DNA of 64,000 nt, taken from Rapana venosa (lineage: Eukaryota; Mollusca; Gastropoda; Neogastropoda; Muricidae). The position numbers were made by a program, and so were the translations under genes. This document shows positions 25,301 to 39,600 of the stretch, one piece after another. The notes below the pieces were generated by a model that made no database searches, was not told the origin of the DNA, and worked only from the letters and a program-made list of their open reading frames with translations. The stretch spans positions 26,475,611-26,539,610 of the forward strand of contig CM054165.1 in the NCBI GenBank assembly GCA_028751875.1. The letters are read 5' to 3'. Position 1 is the first letter of the stretch. Each line of letters starts with the position of its first letter.

Positions 25301-28300
25301 AAAGAATAATCAGGATTGATGCCAGATAAATCGATTACGATTACTGATATGACATACTGAGTCACTATCCACACACACACACAAAACAGTGTACATTTCT
25401 GGAGCGAAAGCCAAACTAGTACATCAAATCAATGTACATAATTATCTCTGAACTTATTCCATAAACTTCACAAGGTGAAACACAGGTATAAAACAGCAAT
25501 TATAAAGCATTCAATTTCTTACACAGGAGGACAGGATAGCCTGGTGATTAGAGTAATGCGTATTGCGCTCATGATCTGCTGACCCAGGTTCAAATCTTGT
25601 TCAGGAAGATTCTTTTTTCCTCTGGAGTTAACATCAGTGCTGACTCCACTCCCCCAAAAGTCTGGATGAGACTATAAACCAAGGTCCTGTGTGCGAATGC
25701 GTACATGTTTAAACCCATTCAACTTTTAAAAGAGTAGGCCAATGTGTGCTGGTGGGAACTGAGGACAAAATTTACACAACTGCATACTCATAGGGACTGG
25801 ATGTAAAAAAGCACAAGAGTGCTTATTCCGTTATCCTTGAAATAAAAGAATATAATAAAATAAACACTCTCTCACAAAACACACACGCATGCACGCACGC
25901 TCACACACACACAAAACCACAGACATAAATCCTCATCATCATACCATCCTGACTGTTGACACTGGCGTTGTCTGCATTATCTAACACTGTGTCGTCATCG
26001 TCTGTCATTCGGCGGCGTGATCTGGTGTCTCGAGTCTCATCATCATCGTAGTTGTCTGAAACAATATGTATGACATTTTGGAGGGGGTATTTTTGTTTTG
26101 TTTCTAGCTAGAACTTCAAGAACCACCAATGGGGAGATTCTGCATGTGCGACCGTTTGCTCAAAATTAAGGTAGCTGTATTCCAACTTCAGGGATGATGT
26201 CTAAACATGACACTAGTGTGCATGTGTCTTTCAAATTTTATCTGTTTCCCCACAGGCACGCAATGACCTACACTAAGGTAAAAAGGTAAAGGAGTCCCAT
26301 AACCTATAAGGTCGTAGGGGAGCGAGGCGTCAGAGACCTCACTTCTCTAGGGCCAGCATATTGAGGGCGGCGCCCATCTCCTCTCCCTCACTGCTTTACC
26401 TTCCCTGACCCTAAAGAGCGCAGGTACCCATTTACAGCTGGGTGAACTGGGGGAACTGTACTGAAGCCAAGGCGCGCAAACGGTTACCCATCCAAGTGGT
26501 AACCACGCTCGACGCTGCTTAACCTTGGCTGGGGGAAGCGAGTGCTCCGACCACTGAGCTATCCCGTCCTCGACACTACTGAAAGGCAAAACAGGATTTA
26601 ACGTGCATGAAAGGTATTCTGCATGTGTTCACACACACAGGACTTTGGGTTATACTCTCATCCGAAGGACTTGGGTTTTGACATGTATGTAAACTGTTCG
26701 GTGCATGTTCACACATGGGACTTTGGTTTACAGTTTCATCCAAAGGACTTTCAGGGCAATGGATTTAGTATCAAAGTTAACTCCAGAGGGAAAAACCCCC
26801 TACAAACAGATACCTTGGAGAAGACTCAAACCCACGCTCTCAGAAAAACCATCAGATCACAAGCAAAAACACTCTAACCACAAAGCTTCTTGTGACCCTC
26901 CACCCCATCCCCCCCCACCTGAAAGACTTTTTTTTCTCCAAAAGTTAACCGTTTCGTTTGCACATTTCTGTGAGTAGTTACTTCCCTTCCTTTTCATGTT
27001 GTAGAAAAAAGCTTTGCTTCCTTTCATTCCTGAGTTTCTAGAAGAGTTCATTTTTGAAAACAAAGTGCTTCGTTCAAAGTGAAACGACACTAAAATCTTA
27101 ACATTATTAACCCCAAGTATCATGCACTGTTGTGTCCAAAAGTAAACGCAGTAAATATTTTTGGGTGCAGTTTAAACATATCTACATAGTACAGTGCTGG
27201 TGATTCACAGGTGTTAAAACAGGTAAATAACAAACAATTGTGTCAGGAAAAAATACAAAAATGCATGCCTATGTACAAACTGCTCATAAAAAAGTAATGC
27301 AACACGCCCCTTACTCCCTTAGTAAAGTCCACACCACAAATTTCAGCACATACCCTACAGGGTATCAAGAGTCCCACTAATACATTTTTCCCCTTAACGA
27401 CTTCACCATCATCCCTCTCTTTGTTTCTGCCTTGTTCCTTTTCTTCCTGTCATCTCTCCCTTCTTGTCTATTTTCAGCCTTCTTGGTCCTTTCTCCTGCC
27501 CCTTTTTCTCCCAGATAAAGACTTGAAGATAACAATTCTCTCCCACGCCGAAGTCAGATGCACTGGGCCTGACTTGTCAGGCGCTTAACGGCAGCACAAA
27601 GCATTTTCACTCATATGACAGACAACAATAGTTACCGAGACCAAGAAGTAATATATTCTCCTCTTTTGCTTCATAATTCCATTATTTTTTCTTTCTTTCT
27701 TTCTTTTTTTAAAGTAACCTACATGGCCGCGGCCCTTGACCTCTGTAGTTGAAGTTGTTGTCATGGTAACCTTCCTCATAACCCCCGCGGTATGGACGCC
27801 GATCGTAGCGGTTGCCCCCGTAATCTGGCACAGAAAATCAAAAGTCTAGGTAATACCTTAGGACAACCTGACCGCAACTTTTCCCCGAACTCCTGAAGAA
27901 GTTGGTTGGCGCACTGCACTAAACTTTTCAGGCCGTGTGTGTGTCAGGGGCAAGTTGAACCTGGCGGAGTCCATCCCTCTCCAGATCACAAGGTGCATGC
28001 TGGGCATGTCTGTATCACCCACACCACCAGCCACAGCTGGCTTACTGTCCTTCAAAACCGCATACAAAGACTTTGCAGGAAACATAAATGATCACTAGGG
28101 TGTCCCATAACCTGTGTGGTCGTAGGCGAGCGAGGCATCAAAGACCTCAGCTTCTCTAGGAGCCAGCCAGCATATGTCATTGTGGCCCAGGTCAAAAGGT
28201 TTGTCAGTTATTGATGTAAGCCAAGTGTCAAGGCCTGCATTAAAGTGCTTTGCAATGTTGTGTTGAGTTTGTCTTCAGCTGCGACAAACTCTCAGAGCCC

Positions 28301-31300
28301 AATGACCTGCTGCTCTCTCCCTTGAAGGTAAAACTCTTCTGAAGTCGCCTACACAACAGCCATGTATTTAAAAACAGCCATTCACACAGACTTCTCATCC
28401 TCAAAGTTGGAATGCGGATACCTGGCTGGCTGTGCGTTTCCCAGCTTTACACCCTGGGGGTCACCCAGAACATGCACTCTGCCTCACTCATCCCACCTGG
28501 GAATCACTGTGAGATAGGAAGCACACCGGATGGAAGTTTGCGTGCATGACTATTTTCAAGTACCTCGCCAAATAGGCAGCCATACTCCGACTTCGGAGGA
28601 TTTTTTTCTCCTTTAACAAAGGAGAGTGCAGGTTGTTATGTTAAGAGCTTGTCATGGCTGAAGGCAATCTCAACACATTTTACAACATAACAACATTTTA
28701 GTGTAGGCCTTGGCAATTAGCTGGCATCAATAACTGACACAGCTTTTGGCCTGGGCCAATGTGGCTACCTTAATGGTGGGGAAAAACGGTCGCATACGCA
28801 AAATCTCACCACTCTGGAGCTCTAGCAGAGGAACAACAACAACACACACACACACACAAAATCCAGTGCGTGCATCTGGTCTCACAGTGATCCCAGGTGG
28901 GATCAGTGAGATCGCGAGCATATTCTGGGCGACTCCAAGGATAGTGAGCTGGGTGCTGCTCAACTCACCAGTAACAAAACCACGTCAGGGGAAAATCTGA
29001 ACGTGTACGACTAAAATCCCATCAGAACAGGAGTCGATGTTGGAACCACACAACTATCCCACCCCCATGAGAGGGTGATAAGAAGGTGAGGAGTCTTTTC
29101 AAATATGCTCAGTCACATGTCACGCCAACTTTTAACCTTTTCCCCTACGGGTAACCCGCTATAGGGTAACCAACCATCTAGTTACCCTTCCCTCTGTATC
29201 GCCCACTACTGGGTGAGAGAAGCGTACAAATGTGCACAGTGCACGTGTACCGGGAAAGAGGAGTTCTCTCCCTTAACATAGGGATAGCGTTTTAAAACCG
29301 AATGCTTTAGTCAGCCTTACAGTTCTAGTGTTAACTTTGTTTTCTGTTCTTTTATTTCAAGGATAACAGAAATACGGACTCGTGAGTTTTTTATGTCCAG
29401 TTCCTGTGTACATGCGGTTGTGTCAATTTTGTCATCCATTCTCACCAATAAATTCTCTCATAAATCAATAAATGGCCTGCTCGTGCACAAGATGGAACAG
29501 GTTTTAATGTGCACAAGATGTTCTGCATATACTTGGATGTGGGAACTTGGCTTATAGTCTCATCCAAAGAGGTGTGTGTGTGAGTCAAGCCAAGTCAAAT
29601 GTTTATTTCCAGATGGTACATTGAATAAGCAATGCATTTGCTTTTTTTCTGTCTTCCTGGACCATTCTCCTGCGTGTGCACATGTGTGTGTGTATGTGTA
29701 TTTGTGTAGCATGTATGCTTTTGCATGTATGTGACCTTGAGTCTTGTCTGTGCATGAACGATATGCTATTTTGTATGCACAAATGCATGAATGAATGTAT
29801 GCATGGAATTATTTGTGCATACTTTGGTGTGTGAGTGAGTGAGTGTATGTGTGTATGCGAGTAATCATGCACGAGCATGCGTGCGTGCGTGCATGTGTGT
29901 GTCTGCGTGTGCATGAGTCCAGATTTCACAAACCTGCTCCAACAAAAAGATCAAAACATACCACACTAAAAGAGCATATAATTCACAAAATAAACAAAAC
30001 CTACGAGGTTCTAGTGATCACAACACTGTTAGTCAATAATCATACTGTGTTGGTTAGTTGAAAGGTTCATGACAGAAACAGTCTCCATGCAGAGGTTAAC
30101 CTTTTCCCTACAGGTAACCTGCTATTGGGCAGCCAACCATCTACTAACCCTTCCTTCCGTATCACACACTTCTTGGTTATGGTTGTATACAGTGCACGTG
30201 TACTGGGAAAGAGCGCCTCTTTCCCTTATAGTGTAAAGAGGTTAATTTCATTCAAAACACAAAATGTTAATCTTTTTTCTCAGGGTTAATGTGTTCTAAA
30301 ACTTTTCAGATTTTTAAAGGGGAGAGGGAGGGGGGGGGATTAAATGCGATTTCTTCTAATCAGTGAAACGACAGCATTTTAACGTCTGTTACTTTAGTTT
30401 TCTTTAAATAGGAATCATTTCGAACCAAATAATGTAAGATCCCCCCACCCCCACCCCCAACCTAAGGCTCACACATTTCTGACATTAGTTAGTACCTCAC
30501 GCTCTTCCTTCCTTCAAGCGTTTTATGGCCTTTTCCTTCATCTTTTCACATCTCCGACAATGAACTCGATCAGGAATGATGGTAGGTATGATGGTGAGCA
30601 CATAAAGAATCAAAACAGCTGAGGCTCTTCTGGCAGACTTTTTGACAACCACCCACAAACAAAATGTAGAAAGCCATGGTCATATCAATACCTCCTCTTG
30701 TCAACCTTTTTTTTTATTTTTTGAAAAAGGGGGAGGGGGGGGGGGGGTGTAATGATCAACCCACAGTGTCTTCTTCAACATCCAATGCTGCAGAGATACA
30801 TCAAGAGCTGAAGCAGCCACTGGCTCTCTTGAAAGACCTACTTAAACAAGCAAACATCCCTAACAAAACGAGAAAAGCAGTGACGACATCCATCAACAGG
30901 CAAGGATCCACCTACAGCACCAATGGACGACTCAACACAAGACAAGCCGCAGATACGCACCAAGCGTCATCCAAGCAGTTGTCCCTGGCTTATTTTGGGG
31001 AAAACAAACTCACCACCATCAACAAGCAAACGCTAGAAAGTCATGGCTGCCTCATCAACAGATCCTCTCACACAGCTGTCTGCTTCCCCCACTTTCAGCT
31101 CCTCTCTCTCAGCTGCTATCCATTCCATTCCATCCCAGCTGGTGCCGATTATAGCAGACACTGACCGCAACACTTGGACTTGGTAAAAGGAAAGGGTGCA
31201 CTAATTTTAGCACTGGACCCTTGACTGAGTTATGCTGGATTTGCGTGCTGTGCCTGCCTCATGACACTCACTGTGTAGCAAAACTGGAAAATCATGACGA

Positions 31301-34300
31301 CAACAACAGTGGAGACTCTCCACACAGCAATTTGTGAAACGTATCACGGGTTTGCCTCAGTGCTGAGAATAATCCTCTTCTTTTTCTGCAGAAATGTCAA
31401 TCTTGGACTGGATTTGGGTCTTCAAAGCAAAATGAAAATTCAAAGAGTTTCTTTTACTTGAGAGAATTCTACCTAAAAGCATGCTGCGTGACAAACCTGA
31501 AGAGACAACACACCGAGAATGACTTGAAGACAAGGATGTGTGGGAAGGAAAAATTAGTGGGGGGAAAAATACAGGCTGACTTTTTATCCCAGAAGTAAAG
31601 GTCTTCCCACAACCGCATGCATTCGTTGGGGCGCAAGGCGTCAGAGACCTCAGCTTCTCCAGGGACCAGCATCTTGAGGGCGGCACCCATCTCCTCTCCC
31701 TCGCTGCTTTACCTTCACTGACCCTAAAGAGGGCAGGTACCCATTTACAGCTGGGTGAACTGGGGGACTGTACTGAAGCTAAGATGCACAAATGGTCACC
31801 CATCCGCGAGGCAGCCACGTTCAATGGTGCTTAACCGTAGCTTGGGGAGAGCTTGTACTCTGACCACTGTGCTTTCCCCAAACTCTTTTATAAAAAATCA
31901 GTGCACTATGTGCTCTTTACCAAGCTGTTAACTTGAGCAGACACAAAACTGTGCAGGCAAAGGCAACATCCGCTTCAAGATACATCACTGTGTGTCAGGA
32001 CAAAGCTTGTGTTAGTGAGCATAGTCATAATTTTTTTTAAAAACAAACTATGATTTCTCAAACATCACTACAGGCTAGAAGACAGTTCGTTAGTGAAGAT
32101 GCAATCACAAATAAATCACTTCAAGGTAAACTACAATATATTAGAAGAAAATTAGTTAGTCACCCTATGGTAACAATGCAATATCTTCAACTAGTAACAC
32201 CATCATCTATGAGGGAAAAGTTACGAGGTGAAATACAGCCACAAAGAAAATGCTGTTAGAAACACTACCACACACACAAAGAGAAAGCTTGGAAGGCAGC
32301 AGCATATGCTCACAAAGAAATGTCTGCTTCAACGAACAGCATGAGGACAAAGCTTATCAGCCAAAATACAACCACAAAGAAACCGTTTCAAGAACTACTG
32401 CCACGTATCAGATAAAAGCTTGTTAGTCTACTGACACACAAGTCCCTGTGAAATCTCTGCTTCGACTAGCACCCTCACACAGTCCACATACCATCACAAG
32501 AAAGAGGCTATTTCAACAAAGAGCACCATACATCAGAAGAAAAAGCTTGTTAGCAAACACACAGTCACAAGGAAATGTCTCTTTCAGCAAACACACCAGT
32601 CAGGAGAAGAGTTGTTAAAGAAAACGGACAGTCACAGAAAAATCGCTAGCTTCCAACAAAACACCACCTTAATATAGTCCACACAGCATCACAGGGGAAA
32701 AATAATGTACACCACGAGTGAGGAAAAAAAAGCTGCGTTAGTCAACACACGTTCAGAAGAGAACAACCAAGACAACGAGTGAAGAGGAAACGCAAGCTGG
32801 TTAATAATGAACACACCACCATCACTGTTCACCACGTTAGAACAAGGCCAGGCCCTCAAGCGCCGTGGATTAACAAAAGAGCAAGATCATGGCTGGAAGC
32901 TTCCAAGAACGACTCTGCTCTGGAATCCAGAGTCCACGTCAACTCACCAGAGTCCCTGTCGGGGTACGCCCCTCCCCTCTGTCTACCTCGCCCCCTCCCC
33001 CGTCGCCTCTGTCCTCGCCCGCTGAGCACGCTGTCCGTCAAATAGCCCGCCTGCCTGCCCTCCCTGTCTCCACCTTCTAACCACTCCTGATCCGGCGACC
33101 CTTCCTTTCCTTCCACACCCAACAGACACACACACACCCACACACACAAGGTAGTAAGTCCACTTTTGCGTGCGTGCATCGTGTGTGTGTGTGTGAAGAA
33201 AATGTCTCTCCACTGTGTATGAAACCACATTTGTTTAAGCAAGAGACACCAGTTTGTGTCTTGGTTGGTTTAAATAGGTTTTTTGTAATTCAGAAATGGG
33301 AATAAGCATTGGAAACAAACAGCATTTTGGAATCATAGCAACAACAAGCTTGTAGCTTATGGTGTGCTCAATTACACAATGAAAATTAACCATGAACATG
33401 ATGGCTGCTGAGCTGCAAAGTGTAAACCAACAACAACAAACATGTTCATCAATTGCAATCTTTGTTAACAATAAAGAAAAAGGAAACTAACACCAGGAAA
33501 CATGTCAGTTATGTGACTTACCACCTGTGCATTGCCCTATGTTCAAAAAAAAGAAAAAAAGACAAGACAAAATAAAGTGCCATATAGCACTGCAGACTTT
33601 TTCTTTTTTTAAAGCTTATCAACCTACAGAAGGACTGGCTTGTATTTCAAACCAATCATGCATGTAATTTTTTTTTTCAAAGAAACATATTTGCAGATAA
33701 CGGATACCTCAAGTAACTCCAGCCTTTGACTGCCTTACAAAAAATCTAAACAAATTCAACACGCCTTACACTGCAGTATAACCTCCATAACACACTGAAA
33801 ATGATCGTTTCTCTAAACACCCTCGCCACGAGAACCAGTCACATGTAATGAACTAAAACCAACAAACAAAAGAAAAAAACTCATCCATTTTCAATGAAAT
33901 AACAACACACACATCACACACACTCACACACACTCACACACACACACACAAACAGATATACACACATGTGCGCAGCATCGCATGCAAAACACACACACAA
34001 ATAAACACACATCACACACACATACCAAAACACACACCCCACACACACACTTACACACACAACTTACACACAACACCACACACACACACCACACACACAA
34101 CACACAACACACATACACACTCAAACACATTAACCACACACACCACACACTCACCACAACACACACACCACACACACACAAACAACACACACACACATAC
34201 AACACACACACACACAACACACAACACACACACACACAACACACACACAACACAACACACAACACAACACACACACACACACACACACAAAACACCACAC

Positions 34301-34378
34301 ACAACACACAACACCAACACACAACACACCACACACAACACACACACACACACACACAACACACACACACACACACAC

Positions 34379-34427
<49 letters not shown>

Positions 34428-35496
34428 AACACACACACACACACACTTACAACACACAACACACACACACAACACACACACACACCAACACACAACACAA
34501 CACACTACACAACACACACACACAACACACACACTTACTCACACACACACACACACACATTACACACACACAACACACACACACACTCAACACACCTACA
34601 CACACACTCACCAGGATTCCAGCGACCTCGGCCACGACCTCCCATACCGCCACGCATGCCTCCTCCTCTCCCTCGTCTGTTCCGTTCATCAGCGTATCCA
34701 TCATTGTTCCTGTCATCAGAAAACCAACCACCATTCTCTTTTTGTTTCCCCCTCCATCTTCTTGTTAAAGACTTCACAGCGCACAAATCCAGCATAACTC
34801 GGTCAAGGGTGCAGGGCCCAATGCTAAAACTATCCCCTTCCTTTTACCAAGTCCTAGTGTGGTCAGTTTCTGCTATAATGAATAGCACCAGCTGGGATGG
34901 AATAGATAGCAGCTGAGAGCAGCTGAAAAAATGGGGAAACTGACAGCTATTTATTTATCTCTATTTATTGAGAGATGATGAGAACGAGAATGTTTGTAAA
35001 ATAATTAAACATATTCTTAAGTTTAGAAGTATGAAAGAGTGTGAGAATGTTTACAGACCAACAGACATTAGGCCCAGGAACATAGAGGACGCTGAAGGAA
35101 GGAGACTTAGACGCCTTACTGCCAAGGACATGATCAACTTGATAAGAAAGAACAGTGCAACGACTAAACACAGACCCAGCCAACCAAACTGCCAGGCACA
35201 ACACCCCTATACCAGTAACCTATCCCACCGTAGAACTACGTTACAGAAAAGACCAAACATAGACAACCCTGAGCGAAGCAAATAGACGACCCCCACTGGA
35301 TCGCAGCAGATGACTAAAGAAGAACCGTGAAGCTGAAGTATGAAGGCACTCCAGGAAAAGAAAAGAAGAAAAGAGGAAAAAGGAAAAACAGGGCAAGGGA
35401 AGGACACAACAAGCAACACAGAGAGAGACAGACAGACACAGAGAGAGAGAGGAGAAAGAGAGAGAGAGAGAAGAGAGAGAAAGACAGAGAGAGAGA

Positions 35497-35546
<50 letters not shown>

Positions 35547-36614
35547 ATGCATGCTCAGTTATTCACGTCCATCACAATAGCAGTAAGAAAAACAAAAAAT
35601 TCCCTATTCAGTATCCCCGAGACTATGCCTGTGATTCTATCCCTTCATAGTTGCTGACAGGAACAACTGAATTCTGATCTCCAAAATAAAAAAAGATGAC
35701 TTTTTTTTTTCTCTCTCTATGTTATTACTACGGAGATGCAGGCAGGAAGACATGGGAACCATCATCACCAGACGACGGTGAAAGTGGATTGGCACATCCT
35801 CCGAAGAGACCCACAGTCAATCACAAGAACAGCTTTGCACTGGACCCCAGAAGGAAGGAGAAAGAAAGGAAGACCAAAAGCAACGTGGAGAAGAACTGTA
35901 GAAAGTGAGATGAAGGCCATGCAGCACTCTTGGGGATCAGTGACTAGGTTGGCCCAGGATAGGCAGGAGTGGAAGCGCTTTGTTGCTGCCCTACACACCA
36001 CTGGGTGTAATGGTTAATGATGATAATGATGATGATGATAATGATGATGATGATGTTATTATCCAAACTTGTCACATCTCTTATTCTTTCACGTCTGGAC
36101 TATTGTAATTCTCTTTTGGCTGGTCTGCCATCATCATCTATCCACTCCCTTCAACACATACTAAACTCTGCAGCTCGATTAGTCCTCAAAAAGAAAAAAT
36201 CTGAGCATATTACTCCACTCCTGCAATCTCTCCACTGGTTGCCTGTGCCACAGAGAGTAAAGTACAAGATCAGTACCCTCTGTTACAAATGTCTCCACAA
36301 AACAGCACCCTCATGCCTCTGTGAATGTCTTCACCTGTACACTCCTTCTCGTTCCCTCCGCTCTGCTGCAGATACCCTGGGCTTACAATACCTAGATTCA
36401 ACCAATCCACTGTTGGCTGTCGCTCTTTCTCTATTTCTGGTCCATCAATCTGGAATGACCTCCCTCTCTCCCTTCGTGAAAAGCCTACTTACGACAGCTT
36501 TAAATCCAGCCTCAAGACATACCTATTTCAAACCTAAGATTTTTCCCTCTTGTTTCATCTCATATCTGTCCCTGCCTTTAAAAGCCAAAATTCCACCACC
36601 CTGCTGAAATGTAC

Positions 36615-36653
<39 letters not shown>

Positions 36654-39600
36654 ATTTGAATTTGTTAGAATATTGTGAATCATTGTTGCTTGTGTAGGAG
36701 CGGATTGAATGGAAGTGCTCTGATTTGTAATTGCAAGGTATAGCGCTCTATAAATTCCATCTATCATTATTATCATTATTATTATTATTATTATTATCAT
36801 TATCATAGGCGACAGACGACTCCACTCACATGTATCTGCGGTCGCGGGGCGGGGCGAAGTAGGCTCCTGACTGGGAGCCGGACAAGCTCTTGAGCTGCAT
36901 GTCAATCTCCTGCTTGGCCTGCCTCAGCTGCTCCACCTCCTGTACACCACATGCAGTCACGTCAGGGTGGGGTTTGGGTTTTTTTTTGGGGGGTTATCCC
37001 GTTTTCCAGTTTTCATACACAAAAATGCATGTGCACAGGGCGTGAGAGAGCGCACACCCACACACACATGCATGCTTGCACACACACACACGCACGCACA
37101 CACATGTACACACAAACTTGCACACACACATATATACACACAAACTTGCACACACACACTCATATCAGATACACACACCATGCATGCACACACAACATTG
37201 CACACCACATATCACAAATGCACACACACAACTTCACACACATATATACACACGCACACACACACAGCATGCACACACCAACCATGCACACACACACCAT
37301 TGCACGACACACACACGCACATCACCGCACGCACACATAACTCACATTTACGTACAATTCTCACACATCACACACACATTTACAAATTTATATTACTACT
37401 ATATCCACATAAAATAAAAAATTCACAGACATACCTACCTCTCTTTTTTTCCTTTCATTCTTTGGTTAGAGCTCTGAGGTTCACCATTGGTGAGATTTTG
37501 CGTATGCGATCATTTTTACCCACCATTGAGGTAGCCACATTCTGACTTCAGGGATGTTGTCTTAAAACAACAACTGTGTGCATGCTTTTTTTGCTGTTGT
37601 TTGGTTTTTTTAAATTTTGTCACCCATTCCTACCAGCACGGAATGGGCTACTCTTCTGTAAGGCAGGATGGGTTGGGTTTTTTTAACATGTGCACAAGAT
37701 GTTCTGCACGTGTTTGCACATGAGGCTTAAGTTAACAGTCTCATCTGAAGGACTTTTGGGGGGGGTGAGAGTGGAGTGACTACTGATGTGTACCTTCAGG
37801 GCAAACTTCCCGTCTCAACGCTCATACTCTGAACACTAGTTGTTACTAACTCTCCACACCGACAGAATGCTGAGGGCAAAAACCACCTCCACCAGGACTT
37901 ACTTTCAGGTGTTCCAGGTGGTACTCCAGGAGCAGCCTGGCGTTGCTGATGCTTTCCTGGGTGCCCACAAAGATGAAAGGGATCTCCCCCAGGGCATCCG
38001 CCATCTGCTGACAACAGTCACCACAAACATCTGTATAAACACATCTGTATAAACACGTCTGTACCACGAAAAGAAACTGGGAGGGAGAGATAGGACAGCT
38101 GAAGATCTTCAGAGAAGCAACCTGCTTCAAACGTGTGTGTTTGTGCCCTTACTTCTTTCACCCTCAAGATCTCAAGTCTCCCTCTTTCTTCCTCTTCCTC
38201 CTTTCTTCTTCTTTTTTTTTGGTCATGTTTCTCCCAGGGGAGGTTTGACATTGATGAGCCTTCTCCATCTCTCTGTTTTGAGCTTCCTCCTTATTTATGC
38301 CCCCTTTCTCTAAGATCATCTGCAATACAGGCAGCCCAGGTTTTGCTAGGTCTTCCCTTTGGTCTCTTTCCATCCACTACTAAGTTCATTGCTCTTTTTA
38401 TGATGTGGTGGTCTGCTTTCCGTTGAACGTGCCCAAACCAGCGCAGTCTATTGCTACTAGCTACAGACTTCAGATCATCAACTTTGCACATTCTCCATAG
38501 TTCTTCATTCGTGATCCTGTCTTCCCACGAATGAAGAACTATGGAGATTGTCCCTCTCGCTAGCTAATGACTACAAACATCAAGCTTAACTTTTTCTACT
38601 CTATGACATGCTGTGGAGTACCTGATGTTTACTGCTGTTGGTTACTAACATACACTATCACATACCTCTACTTTAAAGATTCACAGCACATGAGTCAAAG
38701 AGTATGTGCAAAAACAAAGGGTACAGTTGCATCACCTAAAGGTGCAAATGTTCCATCAAACTGGCTTTTGATTCAGTACTACACTTAGATGAATGCAACG
38801 GACCGAGACTGTCTCTTATTTAGTACTATAAAGTATGTTCTTTCGAGCCAGAAGGCCCATAGAGCCGGAGCTTATCCCGGTTTCTGTAGCGTTAAGCGAA
38901 CTGATGGTTTTTCACCACCCCTGTGACAGGACGCTAGTCTGTCGCCAGATACTTCCCCAGCAGAGCTGGTACCCACTTGTACACCTGGGTGGAGTGAGGA
39001 AAATAGGAGTAAAGTGTCTTTCCCAAGGACACAACACCGAGCGGAGCGGGGATCGAACATTTAGTACTATACTTAAGATGAATGCGACAGACCGAGACTG
39101 TCTCTTTGCTCACTTGTTCCACAAGATGGTGTCTGCTTTGTCTATGGATCAGTTTATGTGTGGCCTACTGACATTACATTGATTCCACATGAATATCCAC
39201 TGCGCAGGCAAATCTGTGTATTCCATTTCTACAATTTTAGAAGTATCTGGGATTGATATTTATATTATATGAGAATACTGCACCCCCATTTTTGGAATTT
39301 GAAAATATGAATTCTGTTTTAGAATCGACAAATCATAAAATCATTAGAACTACTGTTACTGGTTGCATGATTGTGCAAGAATGAGTTGAGAGCAAGTGCT
39401 TTGATTTGTCTTTACAAGATCTAGCGTTATATAAATTCCATTTATTATTATCATTATTATTATTAAGATAATCTTGCCAAACTTTGGTGTAGGCTAGCTT
39501 ATTCCATCTGACAACCTCCACATTTCACCTACATGTGCATGTGTATTCTTTTTACTAACACTTTTGTTATAATCTATACAAACGGCTAGCATACAGAGCA

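Noticed and set aside
27726..27824. Longer FMR1 exon 14 using the TGTAG|GTTACT donor
   Set aside because: It would enter exon 15 in phase 2 and meet a stop after four codons; the weaker GAG|GTCAAG donor keeps the frame.
30676..31164. 162-codon plus-strand frame
   Set aside because: Ordinary composition but no recognisable domain, no splice or start support, and it begins in a T/G homopolymer region.
35968..36017. Host gene from the RWK/GRPK-like frames
   Set aside because: These frames match C-termini of LINE ORF2 proteins and end in simple-repeat tails, so they are retrotransposon remains.
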